Assembly: GCF_007859315.1 (NCBI RefSeq)
Contig: NZ_VOHA01000001.1
Coordinates: 186,001-250,000, forward strand
DNA: 64,000 nucleotides
Source of the DNA: Reyranella sp. CPCC 100927
GTDB taxonomy: Bacteria > Pseudomonadota > Alphaproteobacteria > Reyranellales > Reyranellaceae
Reading direction: 5' to 3'
Made by a program: the position numbers and the translations under genes. The notes beneath the pieces are model-generated. The model had not been told where the DNA came from. It ran no database searches and worked only from the letters and a program-made list of their open reading frames with translations. Positions within the stretch are counted from its first letter, which is position 1. Each line of letters starts with the position of its first letter. Below are positions 41,516 to 50,705 of this stretch, one piece after another.

Positions 41516-44500
41516 TCACGTCTTGCCCAGCTTCAACTCGAGCAGCTTGGCGAAAGGTGAATCGGAAGCAGGGCGATCGCCCTTCTTCTCGGTCGTGGCG
41601 ACAAGTCGGACCTCCGGTCCCTGCTCGCGATCACGATCGCGGCGTGGCCCGCCGAAACGACGCTCGCCGTCGCCGCGCCGCTCGCCGCCTTGCGGGCCAC
41701 CAAACTTGCCGCCACCCTGCGGGCCACCAAACTTGCCGCCACCCTCGGGCCGATCGCGCCGTTCCTCGCGCGGGCCGCGATCGCGTCGCGGCGGCCTGCG
41801 ATCATCGCCCGGCGTCGTGGCGGCCTCGCCCGCCGATGGTTGCGCTGGTGCGCCACCGCCCGGTGGCGGTGCGTCCGACCGCCGCTCGCGACGTGGCCGG
41901 CGGTCCTCGCGTCCCTCGTGCGGTGCCTGGTCGCCGTGGCGCCGACGCCGCCATTCGGGCGGCGGTCCGCGTCGGTCGCCACGATTCTCGTCACGCTCGC
42001 GCTGGAAGCGCGGCCGCATCGAGAAGGTTGTCGGGCCTTCGGCACCTTCGGGCGGCTGGTGCACGCGATAGCCGAGCGCACGCAGGATGATGGTCATCTC
42101 CGCTTCGCCGCAGCCGATCAGCGACAGCATCTCCGGCGTGATGCGGAAATGGCCCGGCGGCAGTGACGGCCTTTCCGGCACGGCAGGCGCGGCTTCTCCC
42201 GGTTTCTTCGATACGGCAGCGGCCAGGCTCCATGTCCGGGAGATGGGCGAGAAAATCTCGGCCACGGGAATCGTGCCGCTGGTTTCCGGCGAACTGCGGG
42301 TCCACACCGGCACGTCGACGACCGGCGCGTCGGCTTGCTGCGGTTCGCCTGTCGCGCTGCCCGGCACCGTGTCGGCCGGCGACGCCGCGGCGTCGAGTAC
42401 CTCGCCCAGGGCGGCGGCGGCGATCATCCATTCGCTGACGACGCCGTCCGTGCCGGTCGCTGGCGGCGGCGCGGCGGAGGCTGGTTGTTGCTTCGGCCCT
42501 TCCTGCCATGCCCGGTGTACCTCGCGCGAGGTGCGCACGGCGTTGCGCGCGACCCACGCGAGGCGTTCGACCATGTCGGCGCGGATGGCGCGATCGCCCA
42601 TCGGCAGGTAGCCGACGGCGGCCAGGAAGTCGCGATCCATCTCCGGTGTGATCGCAATCGACGTCCGTCCCTCGGACGGCAGCTGCGGGATGCTCTCGGC
42701 GCCTTTGAAGATGGTCCACAACAGCGCCCGCGTGCGGATGGCGCCCGGTTTCAGCATGGTCGGGATGAAGACGGTGTAGACGCCCAGCCGCACGCCCGCA
42801 CGCGCCAGCGCCTTGCGGTCGGCGTCGGTCATGGCGGCGATCTGTTCCTCCAGCGGCGCGCGCGGCATCGCACCCAGCGCCTCGCCAAGCTGGAAGACAA
42901 CGCCACGGGCCGCACCCGACAGCTCGGCTTCGCGCGCTGCCATCAGGTCGGGCAGCGACTTCTTGATACTGGCCTCGAGCCAGTCGGCGCAGCGCTTGCG
43001 CACCGTCTCGCGCGCCGGCCCATCGAGCAGATCGCTGCTCAACGGTTCGACCTTGGGCGACAGCGCATCGGCGCCGGGCAGCAGACGCGCGATGGCGCCG
43101 CCACCCCATGTCAGGCGCAGCTTGTCATCGATGCCGATGGCGGCATCGGGCGCGTTCGCGAATTTCTCCAGCCGCGCCGGCAACTCCTGGCGCAGCGCGC
43201 GCAGCGCGGCCGACAGCACGGTCCGCTGATCAGCTTCGTCACGTGCGGCTTCGGGCGCAAAACGGAAGCCCTCGATGCGCCCCAGCCGCTCACCCTCAAC
43301 CGTGACTTCGCCCGTTTCCGAGACGCCAGTCATCAATTCCTCCGGCAACTTCAGTTTCCTTACCAGCAAGGCGGTACGCCGGTCCACAAACCGTTGCGTC
43401 AGCCGCTGGTGCAACGCATCAGACAGGCGGTCCTCGATGGCCCGCGTCCTTTCCTGCCACTGAGCCGCGCGCTCGAGCCAGCCGACGCGGTGCGAAATAT
43501 AGGTCCAGGTCCGCGTGTGTGCGATACGCGCCATCAGGGTGTCGATATCGCCATCGTAGCGTTCCAGGCGCTTGATATGGCCATCGATCCACTCTTCCGG
43601 AAGGCGCTCCTGCGGTGCCGTGAGGTAACGAAAGAGCTGGGCGAGCAGGGTGGTGTGCTCCTCGCTCATGGTTTTGCGGAAATCAGGGACCTGGCAGATG
43701 TCCCACAACAGCCGCACGCGCTGATGGCTTTTGGCTCCATCGGCGATTTCCGGTCGCTGCGCCAGCGCGGCCAACGCGATCTGGTCGTCGGCATCGCGGG
43801 CACGCTGCAGGCCGGGCAATGACGGCGGCGCGCCCAGCGAGTCGAGCAACGCTGGGATTGACCGGAAATCGAGGTCGGCGCTGCGCCACTGGATGGTGCG
43901 GATCGGATCGAACCGGTGATTCTCGATCGCCTCGACCTGTTCCTGGCTCAGCGGCCCGATATCGGCGGTGGTCCCGAACGTGCCGTCGGTCATATGCCGT
44001 CCGGCCCGCCCGGCGATCTGCGCCAGTTCCTCGTTGCGCAGCGGCCTGACCCCGCGCCCGTCGAACTTCTGCACGCCGGCGAACCAGACGTGCGTGACCT
44101 CCATGTTAAGGCCCATGCCGATGGCGTCGGTGGCGACCAGGTAGTCGACCTCGCCGTTCTGGAACATCTCGACCTGGGCATTGCGTGTGCGCGGACTGAG
44201 CGCGCCCATCACCACGGCGGCGCCGCCGCGCTGGCGGCGCACCAGTTCGGCCAGCGCATAGACCTCGCTGGCGGAAAAACCGACGATGGCCGACCGCGCC
44301 GGCAGGCGGGTCACTTTCTTGCTGCCGCCATAGCTCAAGGTCGAGAATCGCGGGCGGGCGATGATCTCGATATCCGGAAACAGGCGCTGCAGCAGGGGCC
44401 GCATGGTGTCGGCGCCCAGCAGCATGGTCTCATCCATGCCTCTGGCGCGTAGCAGCCTGTCGGTAAAGACGTGGCCGCGCTCGGGGTCGGCGCACATCTG

Positions 44501-44800
44501 GATCTCGTCGATGGCCAGGAACCGTACCGGCCGGTCCAACGGCATCGATTCGACGGTCGCGATGAAATAGCGCGCGTTGGGCGGCTGGATCTTTTCCTCG
44601 CCGGTCACCAAGGCCACGGCGCCGGCGCCCACTTTGCGCACGGCGCGATCGTAGTTCTCCCGCGCCAGCAGGCGCAGCGGAAAGCCGATCATGCCCGACT
44701 CGTGGCCGAGCAGCCGTTCCATCGCCAGATGGGTCTTGCCGGTATTGGTCGGCCCGAGCACCGCGATGAGGCGGCGCTCCGAAGGCACAGACACGCTCAT
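41516..44800 (-). CDS. Suv3-like superfamily 2 RNA helicase with long basic C-terminal tail
   Basis: The 1094-residue protein has Walker A LGPTNTGKTHLAMERLLG, motif II FLAIDEIQM, VATDAIGMGLNM (motif V) and QIAGRAGRH (motif VI), matching the Suv3 group of RNA helicases found in mitochondria and Alphaproteobacteria. A helical C-terminal domain follows. From about residue 960 the chain becomes a disordered Arg/Gly/Pro/Asp-rich tail with a tandem GGGKFGGPQ repeat, suited to RNA or RNase contact, and it ends with a conserved-looking SPFAKLLELKLGKT. It probably works in RNA decay or ribosome assembly. The S4-domain gene is in the same operon downstream. Confidence 0.88.
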   Translation of the reverse strand: MSVSVPSERRLIAVLGPTNTGKTHLAMERLLGHESGMIGFPLRLLARENYDRAVRKVGAGAVALVTGEEKIQPPNARYFIATVESMPLDRPVRFLAIDEIQMCADPERGHVFTDRLLRARGMDETMLLGADTMRPLLQRLFPDIEIIARPRFSTLSYGGSKKVTRLPARSAIVGFSASEVYALAELVRRQRGGAAVVMGALSPRTRNAQVEMFQNGEVDYLVATDAIGMGLNMEVTHVWFAGVQKFDGRGVRPLRNEELAQIAGRAGRHMTDGTFGTTADIGPLSQEQVEAIENHRFDPIRTIQWRSADLDFRSIPALLDSLGAPPSLPGLQRARDADDQIALAALAQRPEIADGAKSHQRVRLLWDICQVPDFRKTMSEEHTTLLAQLFRYLTAPQERLPEEWIDGHIKRLERYDGDIDTLMARIAHTRTWTYISHRVGWLERAAQWQERTRAIEDRLSDALHQRLTQRFVDRRTALLVRKLKLPEELMTGVSETGEVTVEGERLGRIEGFRFAPEAARDEADQRTVLSAALRALRQELPARLEKFANAPDAAIGIDDKLRLTWGGGAIARLLPGADALSPKVEPLSSDLLDGPARETVRKRCADWLEASIKKSLPDLMAAREAELSGAARGVVFQLGEALGAMPRAPLEEQIAAMTDADRKALARAGVRLGVYTVFIPTMLKPGAIRTRALLWTIFKGAESIPQLPSEGRTSIAITPEMDRDFLAAVGYLPMGDRAIRADMVERLAWVARNAVRTSREVHRAWQEGPKQQPASAAPPPATGTDGVVSEWMIAAAALGEVLDAAASPADTVPGSATGEPQQADAPVVDVPVWTRSSPETSGTIPVAEIFSPISRTWSLAAAVSKKPGEAAPAVPERPSLPPGHFRITPEMLSLIGCGEAEMTIILRALGYRVHQPPEGAEGPTTFSMRPRFQRERDENRGDRRGPPPEWRRRRHGDQAPHEGREDRRPRRERRSDAPPPGGGAPAQPSAGEAATTPGDDRRPPRRDRGPREERRDRPEGGGKFGGPQGGGKFGGPQGGERRGDGERRFGGPRRDRDREQGPEVRLVATTEKKGDRPASDSPFAKLLELKLGKT
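41690..41745 (-). repeat. 27-bp tandem repeat in the helicase tail
   Basis: Two identical 27-base units in tandem encode two copies of a nine-residue GGGKFGGPQ-type unit in the disordered tail of the helicase. The identical nucleotide sequence suggests recent duplication by slippage, so copy number may vary between strains. Confidence 0.75.
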
Positions 44801-44876
44801 ACCGCACGATTCCGCGCCGCGCCGGGAAAGGCAAGCATCTCCGTCAGCCGCGAGGTCGCAGTCCGTGCGTCAAAAC

Positions 44877-44908
44877 TACCCTCCCCCGCATCGGAGCGGG
44901 GAAGGGTA
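44877..44908 (-). terminator. Hairpin after the dioxygenase gene
   Basis: TACCCTCCCCCGC pairs with GCGGGGAAGGGTA (one mismatch, six-base loop). It lies eight bases past the stop of the minus-strand dioxygenase gene, at the end of the sulfonate operon, and before the helicase start. Confidence 0.55.
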
Positions 44909-44915
44909 CGCGCGA

Positions 44916-45824
44916 TTATGCCTGCGCGCCGCGCCGGGCGATGCTGTGCCGGCCGTCGACGCTGACGGGTACCGGCCCCTTGATGGTCACGCGGCGCACG
45001 ATGCGGGGCTGGTCGCCGTAGTCGTCGACGGCGCGGTGCTGGGTGGCGCGGTTATCCCAGATGGCGACGTCACCCGGTGCCCAGCGCCAGCGCACGGTGT
45101 TCTCGTGCCGAGTGATGTGGGCCTGGAACAACTCGAACAGGCGTCGCGAATCGGCGGCGTTGAGGCCGATGAAGCGCTTGAAGAAATGGCCCAGCACCAA
45201 CGTGCGCTCGCCGCTCTCCGGATGTACGCGCACCAACGGATGCTCGGTCTCGTAAACCGTCTTGGTGAAGATTTCGTTGTGGCGACGCAGATCCTCGGGC
45301 CGCGCGTTGGGCCTGCTGGCGGCATAGTCATAGTCGTTGCTGTGCACCGCCCACAGCTTGTCAGCCAGTTCGCGCAGGATCGGCGGCAGGTCGGCATAGG
45401 CAATCGCGGTGTTGGCCCACACCGTATCGCCGCCGGCGTCAGGCACGACGACACCCCGCAGGATCGAGATCTCCGGCGGCGCATCGACGAACGTCACGTC
45501 GGTATGCCAGGAACTGGCGCGGCCGCCGCCGTGCGAACCGTCGATGTCGAGGATGAACGACGTCCCGGACAGCGAGGGCACCGTCGGGTGTGGCACCAGT
45601 TCGCCCAGCAGGCGGCCGAACGCTTCCTGGCCAGCTTCATCCAGATGATGCTGGCCGCGGAAGAACAGCACCTTGTGGCGAACCAGCGCCTGGCGGATGG
45701 CCGCGACCTGTGCCGAGTCCAGTTGTCCCGACAACGTGATGCCCTGCGCCTCGGCGCCGATGCGGGCCGTGACCGGTCGTATGTCGAGCGCCGTGCGTTC
45801 CAGAACGGCAGCTTGTGCACTCAT
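44916..45824 (-). CDS. tauD: TauD/TfdA-family alpha-ketoglutarate-dependent dioxygenase
   Basis: The 302-residue iron(II)/2-oxoglutarate oxygenase has the facial triad HxD in SSWHTDVTF and the distal histidine in ATQHRAVDDY, with the 2-oxoglutarate-binding arginine in QPRIVRRVTIKG. LVLGHFFKRFIGLN is typical of TauD. It would release sulfite from taurine or a related sulfonate when sulfur is scarce. It is the last gene of a five-gene operon (ATPase, binding protein, two permeases, dioxygenase), which supports that role. The ATG at 45824 has GGAG upstream; the 28 codons before it are not part of the domain. Confidence 0.88.
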   Translation of the reverse strand: MSAQAAVLERTALDIRPVTARIGAEAQGITLSGQLDSAQVAAIRQALVRHKVLFFRGQHHLDEAGQEAFGRLLGELVPHPTVPSLSGTSFILDIDGSHGGGRASSWHTDVTFVDAPPEISILRGVVVPDAGGDTVWANTAIAYADLPPILRELADKLWAVHSNDYDYAASRPNARPEDLRRHNEIFTKTVYETEHPLVRVHPESGERTLVLGHFFKRFIGLNAADSRRLFELFQAHITRHENTVRWRWAPGDVAIWDNRATQHRAVDDYGDQPRIVRRVTIKGPVPVSVDGRHSIARRGAQA

Positions 45825-45858
45825 CGTGTTCTCCTGTTCAGGATGGGAAATCGCCAGC

Positions 45859-46719
45859 TCAGGTCGGCCGCCAGCGCAGAAGCCGGGCCTCGATCGCCGA
45901 GGCACCACGGTTGATCAGGAAACCGACCAGGCCGAGGATCAGAATGCCGAGCATCACCAGGTCCATCTGGAAGCGTTCGCGACCGGCGATGATCAGGCCG
46001 CCAATGCCGGGCCCCACCGTCATGAAGTACTCGGCCCCGACGCTGGCGACCCACGAGTAGATCAGCGCCAGATGGATGCCGGTCAGGATCGACGGCAGCG
46101 CCGACGGCAGATAGAGCTTGGTGATCAGCTGGGGCGTCGTGAACCGCAGCGTTTGTCCGACCTCGACCAGCTGGTTGGACGCGCTGCGCATGCCCTCGTA
46201 AGTATTCAATACGACAGGAATCAGCGCCGCCGCCGAGATGAAGGCGATCTTGGCCGCTTCGCCGAAGCCGAACCAGATCGAGATCAGTGGAATCCACGCC
46301 AGGATGGCGATCTGGCGCACGCCGTTGAAGGTGGGGGTCGCCAGACGGTCAGCCAGGCGTGACAGTCCGAGCAATGTTCCCAGCGCGATGCCGGTGACGG
46401 TGCCGATGGTGAAGCCGATAGCATCACGGACAAGGCTTGCCGCCAGATGGTAAAGGAGGTCCTCGTCGACGATTTGCACGATCGCCGTGCGCGCGACCTG
46501 CTCCAGCGGCGGCAGGATGCGCGGATCGATCAGACGCAGGTGGCTCGCAGCCTCCCACGCGATCAGCAGCAGAACCGGCAACGCGATACCACGCAGCGCC
46601 TGACGTTTCCTGGGAGCGCGGGCGTCCCGCCCGCTCATGTCCGGCGACAATAAGGATATCGCCTTGATGCGGGCCAGAGGCCCGCGCTCCCGGGAGCCAG
46701 AGCGGGCGCTCGTCGTCAT
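45859..46719 (-). CDS. ABC transporter permease (SsuC/TauC-like), N-terminus carrying an inserted palindromic repeat
   Basis: The 286-residue permease has six membrane helices and the EAA loop region with LVEVGQTLRFTTPQLITKLY and YLPSALPSILTGI, as in sulfonate and nitrate importers. Residues ~10-36 (RERGPLARIKAISLL and following) are encoded entirely by an 80-bp palindromic repeat (46612-46691) and look unlike any permease N-terminus; the domain proper starts near ALRGIALPVLLLIAWE. The ATG at 46719 overlaps the stop of the preceding permease by four bases (ATGA). It probably pairs with that permease as a heterodimer in the inner membrane. Confidence 0.87.
   Translation of the reverse strand: MTTSARSGSRERGPLARIKAISLLSPDMSGRDARAPRKRQALRGIALPVLLLIAWEAASHLRLIDPRILPPLEQVARTAIVQIVDEDLLYHLAASLVRDAIGFTIGTVTGIALGTLLGLSRLADRLATPTFNGVRQIAILAWIPLISIWFGFGEAAKIAFISAAALIPVVLNTYEGMRSASNQLVEVGQTLRFTTPQLITKLYLPSALPSILTGIHLALIYSWVASVGAEYFMTVGPGIGGLIIAGRERFQMDLVMLGILILGLVGFLINRGASAIEARLLRWRPT
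46612..46691. repeat. 80-bp palindromic repeat inside a permease gene
   Basis: Perfect 12-bp terminal inverted repeats (GGGAGCGCGGGC at 46612-46623 and its complement at 46680-46691) enclose an element with internal GGGCGTCCCGCCC-type symmetry. GGGAGCGCGGGC...GCCCGC elements are usually intergenic; this one lies in-frame in the first 36 codons of the permease without introducing a stop. Confidence 0.8.
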
Positions 46720-47603
46720 GCCCGACCGCCACGGGCGCCGTCGGCGAAGCGCCAGCGTTGCAGCCGGCGTTCGATGATCGCCATCACCTTGTCGAGACCG
46801 AAGCCGACGATGCCGATCAGGACCATCGCGATCATCACGGCATCGAGCCAGAACATCTGCCGGCCCCACACCAGCAGGTAGCCGAGGCCTTCCGACGAGG
46901 CCAGCAGCTCGACGGCAACCAGCGCCATCCACGCATGCGTCAATCCATAGCGTACGCCGGTGAAGATCGGCGGGATGGCGCCGGGCAGCATCACCTGGCG
47001 CAGCAGCTGCCAGCGGTTGAAGCGATACAGGGCAGCGACCTCGCCATAGGCGGGCGGAACGCTGCGAATGCCGGCGAAGCTGTTCATCGTCATCGGCACG
47101 AAGGCGGCCTTGGCGATCACCAGGATCTTCAGGCCCTCGCCGATACCCACCAGCAGCATCAGCAACGGGATCCAGCCCAGTGTCGGCACCTGCGCGAAGG
47201 CGGTGAACAGCGGCCGGGTGTAGTCCTCGACCGTGCGAGACAGGCCCATTGCGACGCCGAGTGCCAATCCGACGATGGCGCCGATGCTGAATCCGTAGAC
47301 GACGCGCAGCAGGCTGATAGCGGTATGTTTTGCTAGGTCACCGCTGCGCCACATCTCGACCAGACCGTGCTCGACGTCGGCCGGTGCGGGCAGGATCTGC
47401 GGCGGCAGCCACTCGAATGCCGCGCTCAGCGTCCATAACGCCAGCAGCGACAAGGGCAGGACCAGCGCAACGGCGCCGCCGCCGAGCGGCCGCAGCCATG
47501 GGCTGACCGCGACCTTCCTGCGCGTAGCGCCACGATCACCCGCCAAGACGCGGCCCACCGGGCCGTTCCTCAGGGTGTAGTACGCCATCCCCGCCTCGAT
47601 CAT
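46716..47603 (-). CDS. ABC transporter permease (SsuC/TauC-like)
   Basis: The 295-residue permease has six membrane helices and a clear binding-protein-dependent transport loop (GEVAALYRFNRWQLLRQVML, then PGAIPPIFTGVRYGL). Its ATG overlaps the stop of the binding-protein gene by four bases, and its stop overlaps the next permease start, so the operon is tightly coupled. Two different permeases in one sulfonate-type operon point to a heterodimeric channel, unlike the single ssuC of E. coli. The sulfonate assignment rests on the neighbouring ATPase, binding protein and TauD. Confidence 0.88.
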   Translation of the reverse strand: MIEAGMAYYTLRNGPVGRVLAGDRGATRRKVAVSPWLRPLGGGAVALVLPLSLLALWTLSAAFEWLPPQILPAPADVEHGLVEMWRSGDLAKHTAISLLRVVYGFSIGAIVGLALGVAMGLSRTVEDYTRPLFTAFAQVPTLGWIPLLMLLVGIGEGLKILVIAKAAFVPMTMNSFAGIRSVPPAYGEVAALYRFNRWQLLRQVMLPGAIPPIFTGVRYGLTHAWMALVAVELLASSEGLGYLLVWGRQMFWLDAVMIAMVLIGIVGFGLDKVMAIIERRLQRWRFADGARGGRA

Positions 47604-48694
47604 GAGCCGCTGGCGGGCTTACCGTCCGCGCCGTAGCGCGTCCAGAACGTCTCCAGGCCGAGCTCCTTGAGCGCCGCATCCAGGAACTGTGGTGCGAACC
47701 AACCTTCGACGCTGACGTCGCGCCGGATCAGGCCGAATTCCCGGGCTTGCTGGGCCTGGTACCGGTAGTGCGCGACGATCGAGTCGTCGATCAGCGGCGA
47801 GTTGCGATACTTCAGCGGTTGGTCGGCGAAGTCTGCCTTGTAGGCGGCGGCAGGTCGGCCGGATTTCGCCCAGATCGCGAACACCGCGTCGCGGTTCTCC
47901 TCCTGCGAGGACCACCACGATGCGCGCGTCAGCGCCTTGACGAGACGTGCGGTGAGTTCAGGACGGCGGTTCGCAAAGGCTTCTGTGGCGATCAGGGTCG
48001 AGTGGCGCTCGAAAGCAGGGTTGTCGCCCTTGGTCGTGTAGACGATGGTCGCCAGTCCCTGGTCGGCCAGCAGCAGCAGGCCGAAATTGCCGAAGGCGGC
48101 ATCGATGTTCTTGCTTGCCAGCGCAGCGTTGGTCGACGCCTCGTCCATGTTGATGACCTGCAGGTCACGTTCGCCGAGGCCGTTGGCAGCCAGGACTTTC
48201 ACAGCGGCAAGATGGTTGTTGGTGCCGCGGAAAATCGAAACCTTGCGGCCCTTCAGATCCTTGACGCTCGTGATGTTCGAACCGGGCGCCGCCGCCAGAT
48301 AGATCGGGGCGTGGGCACCCGACGCCAGCAGGATCTTGGTTTTCAGTCCGCTGGCCCGGCCGATCACACTGGGCAGGTCGCCTTGCAGGGCGAAGTCGAG
48401 CTGTCCGTTGGCGAAGGCTTCGTTCACGGCCGGTCCGGCACCTTTGAAAAAGAACCACTCCACCTTGATCGCGGGATCGTTCTTGAACTCGTCCTCGACA
48501 TAGCGGTTGGCATGCGCGATCGCCGCCGAACTGCCGCCGGCGAACGGCCGATTGTCGATGCCGATCGAGGCGAACCCTATGCGCACCGTGACCGGATCCT
48601 GGGCGCGTATTGCTCCCGCCGGCGCCAGCAACAGCAGGCCGAGCGTCGCCAACGCAACGCCACGACGTGTCCAACGGATGGAAATCATGCGCAT
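47600..48694 (-). CDS. Periplasmic sulfonate/taurine-type substrate-binding protein (SsuA/TauA family)
   Basis: The 364-residue protein has a signal peptide (RRGVALATLGLLLLAPAGAI, cleavage near RAQDP). The mature domain shows VTVRIGFASIG, GQLDFALQGDLPSVI, LKGRKVSIFRGTNNHLAAV and VINMDEASTNAALASKNIDA, all typical of NMT1/SsuA-like binding proteins. It delivers a small sulfonate or related molecule to the two permeases. The ATG at 48694 shares one base with the stop of the ATPase gene; an ATG at 48688 is also possible. The ligand is not determined by sequence. Confidence 0.87.
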   Translation of the reverse strand: MRMISIRWTRRGVALATLGLLLLAPAGAIRAQDPVTVRIGFASIGIDNRPFAGGSSAAIAHANRYVEDEFKNDPAIKVEWFFFKGAGPAVNEAFANGQLDFALQGDLPSVIGRASGLKTKILLASGAHAPIYLAAAPGSNITSVKDLKGRKVSIFRGTNNHLAAVKVLAANGLGERDLQVINMDEASTNAALASKNIDAAFGNFGLLLLADQGLATIVYTTKGDNPAFERHSTLIATEAFANRRPELTARLVKALTRASWWSSQEENRDAVFAIWAKSGRPAAAYKADFADQPLKYRNSPLIDDSIVAHYRYQAQQAREFGLIRRDVSVEGWFAPQFLDAALKELGLETFWTRYGADGKPASGS

Positions 48695-49530
48695 CACGCG
48701 GCTGCCTGTTGCGGTGGGATGGAGATCGCAGCGGGGCGCGTCTGGGGTTTGCTCGACCACGGCCCATCAGGCCCGGTCGTCGCTTCCAGTGCCGCCAGCA
48801 CTGCGTTGCGTGTCCGCAGCAGCACGGCATCGCTGCGATCGCGCGGGTGAGCCAATCCGACCTCGAACGTCTCGGCAATGCGACCTGGCCGTGGCGCCAT
48901 GACCACGACCCGGTCCCCGAGATAGACCGCTTCATCCACGTCGTGTGTCACCAGGACCATGGTGATCCGCTCGTGCGACCAGATCCGTTGCAGCTCGGCC
49001 TGCAGGCGTGCCCGGGTCAGCGCATCGAGCGCGCCGAAGGGTTCATCCAACAGCAGCAATCCGGGTCGGTTCACCAGGCCGCGCGCGATCGCGGCACGCT
49101 GCGCCATGCCGCCGGAGAGCTGATGCGGAAAGGCATTCTCGAACCCCGACAAGCCGACCAGGTCGATGTGCTCGGCAACGGATCGCCGCTTTGCCGCCGT
49201 GTCCATGTCGGCGTTGAGCAGGCCCAGGGCAACATTCTGCGCCACCGACAGCCACGGAAACAGGCGGGGCTCCTGGAAGACCAGGCCACGATCCAGGCTG
49301 GGTCCGTCGATGCCGTCGCCGTCGTAGTCGATGGTGCCGCCGTAGTCGCGATCCAGGCCGGCGACCAGGCGCAGCAGGGTGGATTTACCGCAACCGCTGG
49401 CGCCGACGATGGTGACAAATTCACCCGCGGCGACCGACACGTTGACGTTGTCGAGCACAGGCAACAGTGCACCCGCGACCTGGAACTGCTTGGCGACGTT
49501 CCGAATTTCCAGATGCCCCTGCTGCGCCAT
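48694..49530 (-). CDS. ABC transporter ATPase (SsuB/TauB-like)
   Basis: The 278-residue ATPase has Walker A VGASGCGKSTLLRL, LVFQEPRLFPWLSVAQNVALG, signature LSGGMAQRAAIARGL, Walker B LLLLDEPFGALDALTR and the switch histidine in VTHDVDEAVYLGD. QEPRLFPW is characteristic of nitrate/sulfonate/taurine importers. It is the first gene of the minus-strand operon. The ATG at 49530 has AAAGG upstream; the 11 codons before it are unlikely to be translated. A short C-terminal tail (about 30 residues, ending QQAAA) is unusual. Confidence 0.9.
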   Translation of the reverse strand: MAQQGHLEIRNVAKQFQVAGALLPVLDNVNVSVAAGEFVTIVGASGCGKSTLLRLVAGLDRDYGGTIDYDGDGIDGPSLDRGLVFQEPRLFPWLSVAQNVALGLLNADMDTAAKRRSVAEHIDLVGLSGFENAFPHQLSGGMAQRAAIARGLVNRPGLLLLDEPFGALDALTRARLQAELQRIWSHERITMVLVTHDVDEAVYLGDRVVVMAPRPGRIAETFEVGLAHPRDRSDAVLLRTRNAVLAALEATTGPDGPWSSKPQTRPAAISIPPQQAAA

Positions 49531-49667
49531 GTGAAGCCTTTCGCAAGGAGGGCGACGCAGCAACGACCGCGCGCATCAACGCGGCGACCATGGCACAGGG
49601 CAGCACGTGGCCGTTTTCGATTTTTTCTTTAGCCCCACGTCACGTTTTCTATCGTGAGATGCGTCGC

Positions 49668-49683
49668 TGCCCCGAGCGGGGCA
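49668..49683 (-). terminator. Hairpin after the methyltransferase gene
   Basis: A perfect 7-bp stem TGCCCCG/CGGGGCA with a two-base loop lies 17 bases past the minus-strand methyltransferase stop and upstream of the sulfonate operon. It lacks a T-tract, so termination is uncertain. Confidence 0.4.
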
Positions 49684-49699
49684 ATGATGGAGATGGGTT

Positions 49700-50497
49700 C
49701 TATATCTCCGCCGGGCGTCGCGCGATCAGCGCCGTGCCCTCCAGCACTTCGTCGATGGCACCGTCGATCGCGTAAGGTGCCAGCACCGCGTGCACGTCCG
49801 CCGCGAGATCGTCACGGCGCGAGCCGGCGCGGCCTTGCCAAGCCTTGGCAAAGGACAGCGCGCGGTCGACCATGTGATTCAACGTGGTGCGGCGTGGCTC
49901 CAGGACGGCGATGCGTTCCAGGTGGGCGAAGGCCGACTGCTGCAGTATGGCTTCGTGGTCCTTGTGCGCCGCCAGCCGCTCGCGCGCCGGATCGTGCGTG
50001 GCATAGCTGTCCACCGTGCGTTCGAAGGCGTCGTGCCAGGCGTTGGCTGCGACGGGCGGATACGACTCGCTGAACAGCGCAACGCCGCCACCAGGTTCGA
50101 TCAACGAATCGAGGATTTGCAGCGTGCGGGCGCGGTCCATCCAGTGGAAGGCGCGGCCGATCGTGACCAGCCGGAAGCGGCCGAATGCCGGACTGAGATC
50201 GTGAGAACTGCCGAGAACGAAGTTGATGTGCACGCTGGCGCGCTCGGCGCTGCGTCGTGCCACGCGCAGCATCTCAGGCTCGGGGTCGATGCCCGTCACC
50301 GCGCGCGCGAAGGGTTCGAAGTCGAGCGCCGGGAATCCCGGACCCGTGCCGAGGTCCAGGACGTCCTGCGTGCCGTCGAGATCCAACAGTTCGGCAACGC
50401 GCTGTGCGAGCAGCCGCGGATAGGTCGGTCGCCCGACGGCATAGACCTCGGCCAGTGCCTTGAACCGGTTCGGAAAGAGGACGTGATCGACCGACAT
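49700..50497 (-). CDS. SAM-dependent class I methyltransferase (Methyltransf_11-like)
   Basis: The 265-residue protein has the SAM-binding motif DVLDLGTGPGFPALDF, motif II VTGIDPEPEMLRVARR, an acidic residue in HDLSPAFGRFRLVTIGRAFH, and WMDRARTLQILDSLIEPGG as motif III. The early RFKALAEVYAVGRPTYPRLL is typical of small-molecule methyltransferases of this group. The substrate is unknown; neighbours give no clue. The ATG at 50497 has AGGA seven bases upstream; the 20 codons before it are not conserved-looking. Confidence 0.85.
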   Translation of the reverse strand: MSVDHVLFPNRFKALAEVYAVGRPTYPRLLAQRVAELLDLDGTQDVLDLGTGPGFPALDFEPFARAVTGIDPEPEMLRVARRSAERASVHINFVLGSSHDLSPAFGRFRLVTIGRAFHWMDRARTLQILDSLIEPGGGVALFSESYPPVAANAWHDAFERTVDSYATHDPARERLAAHKDHEAILQQSAFAHLERIAVLEPRRTTLNHMVDRALSFAKAWQGRAGSRRDDLAADVHAVLAPYAIDGAIDEVLEGTALIARRPAEI

Positions 50498-50705
50498 CGG
50501 ACATTCCTGCGCGGGAGGGAGATCGCGTCCATCATACGGACCTGCCGGCAGGTCCATGCTTCAGACTTTCTAACAACACCTTCAATGCCGGCGCACGATG
50601 GTCGGTGAAGATTTTCTTCACGATGACCTTTCGATATCTAAATTGTGCCGGTGTGCCGCATCGTCGCTAATGGCCGAAGACCAAGTGCCATGACAGGACA
50701 GCGCG

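Noticed and set aside
39301-42090. 929-codon plus-strand frame across the DprE1/DprE2 operon and helicase tail
   Set aside because: It spans three genes on the opposite strand with clear families; a shadow frame caused by high GC.
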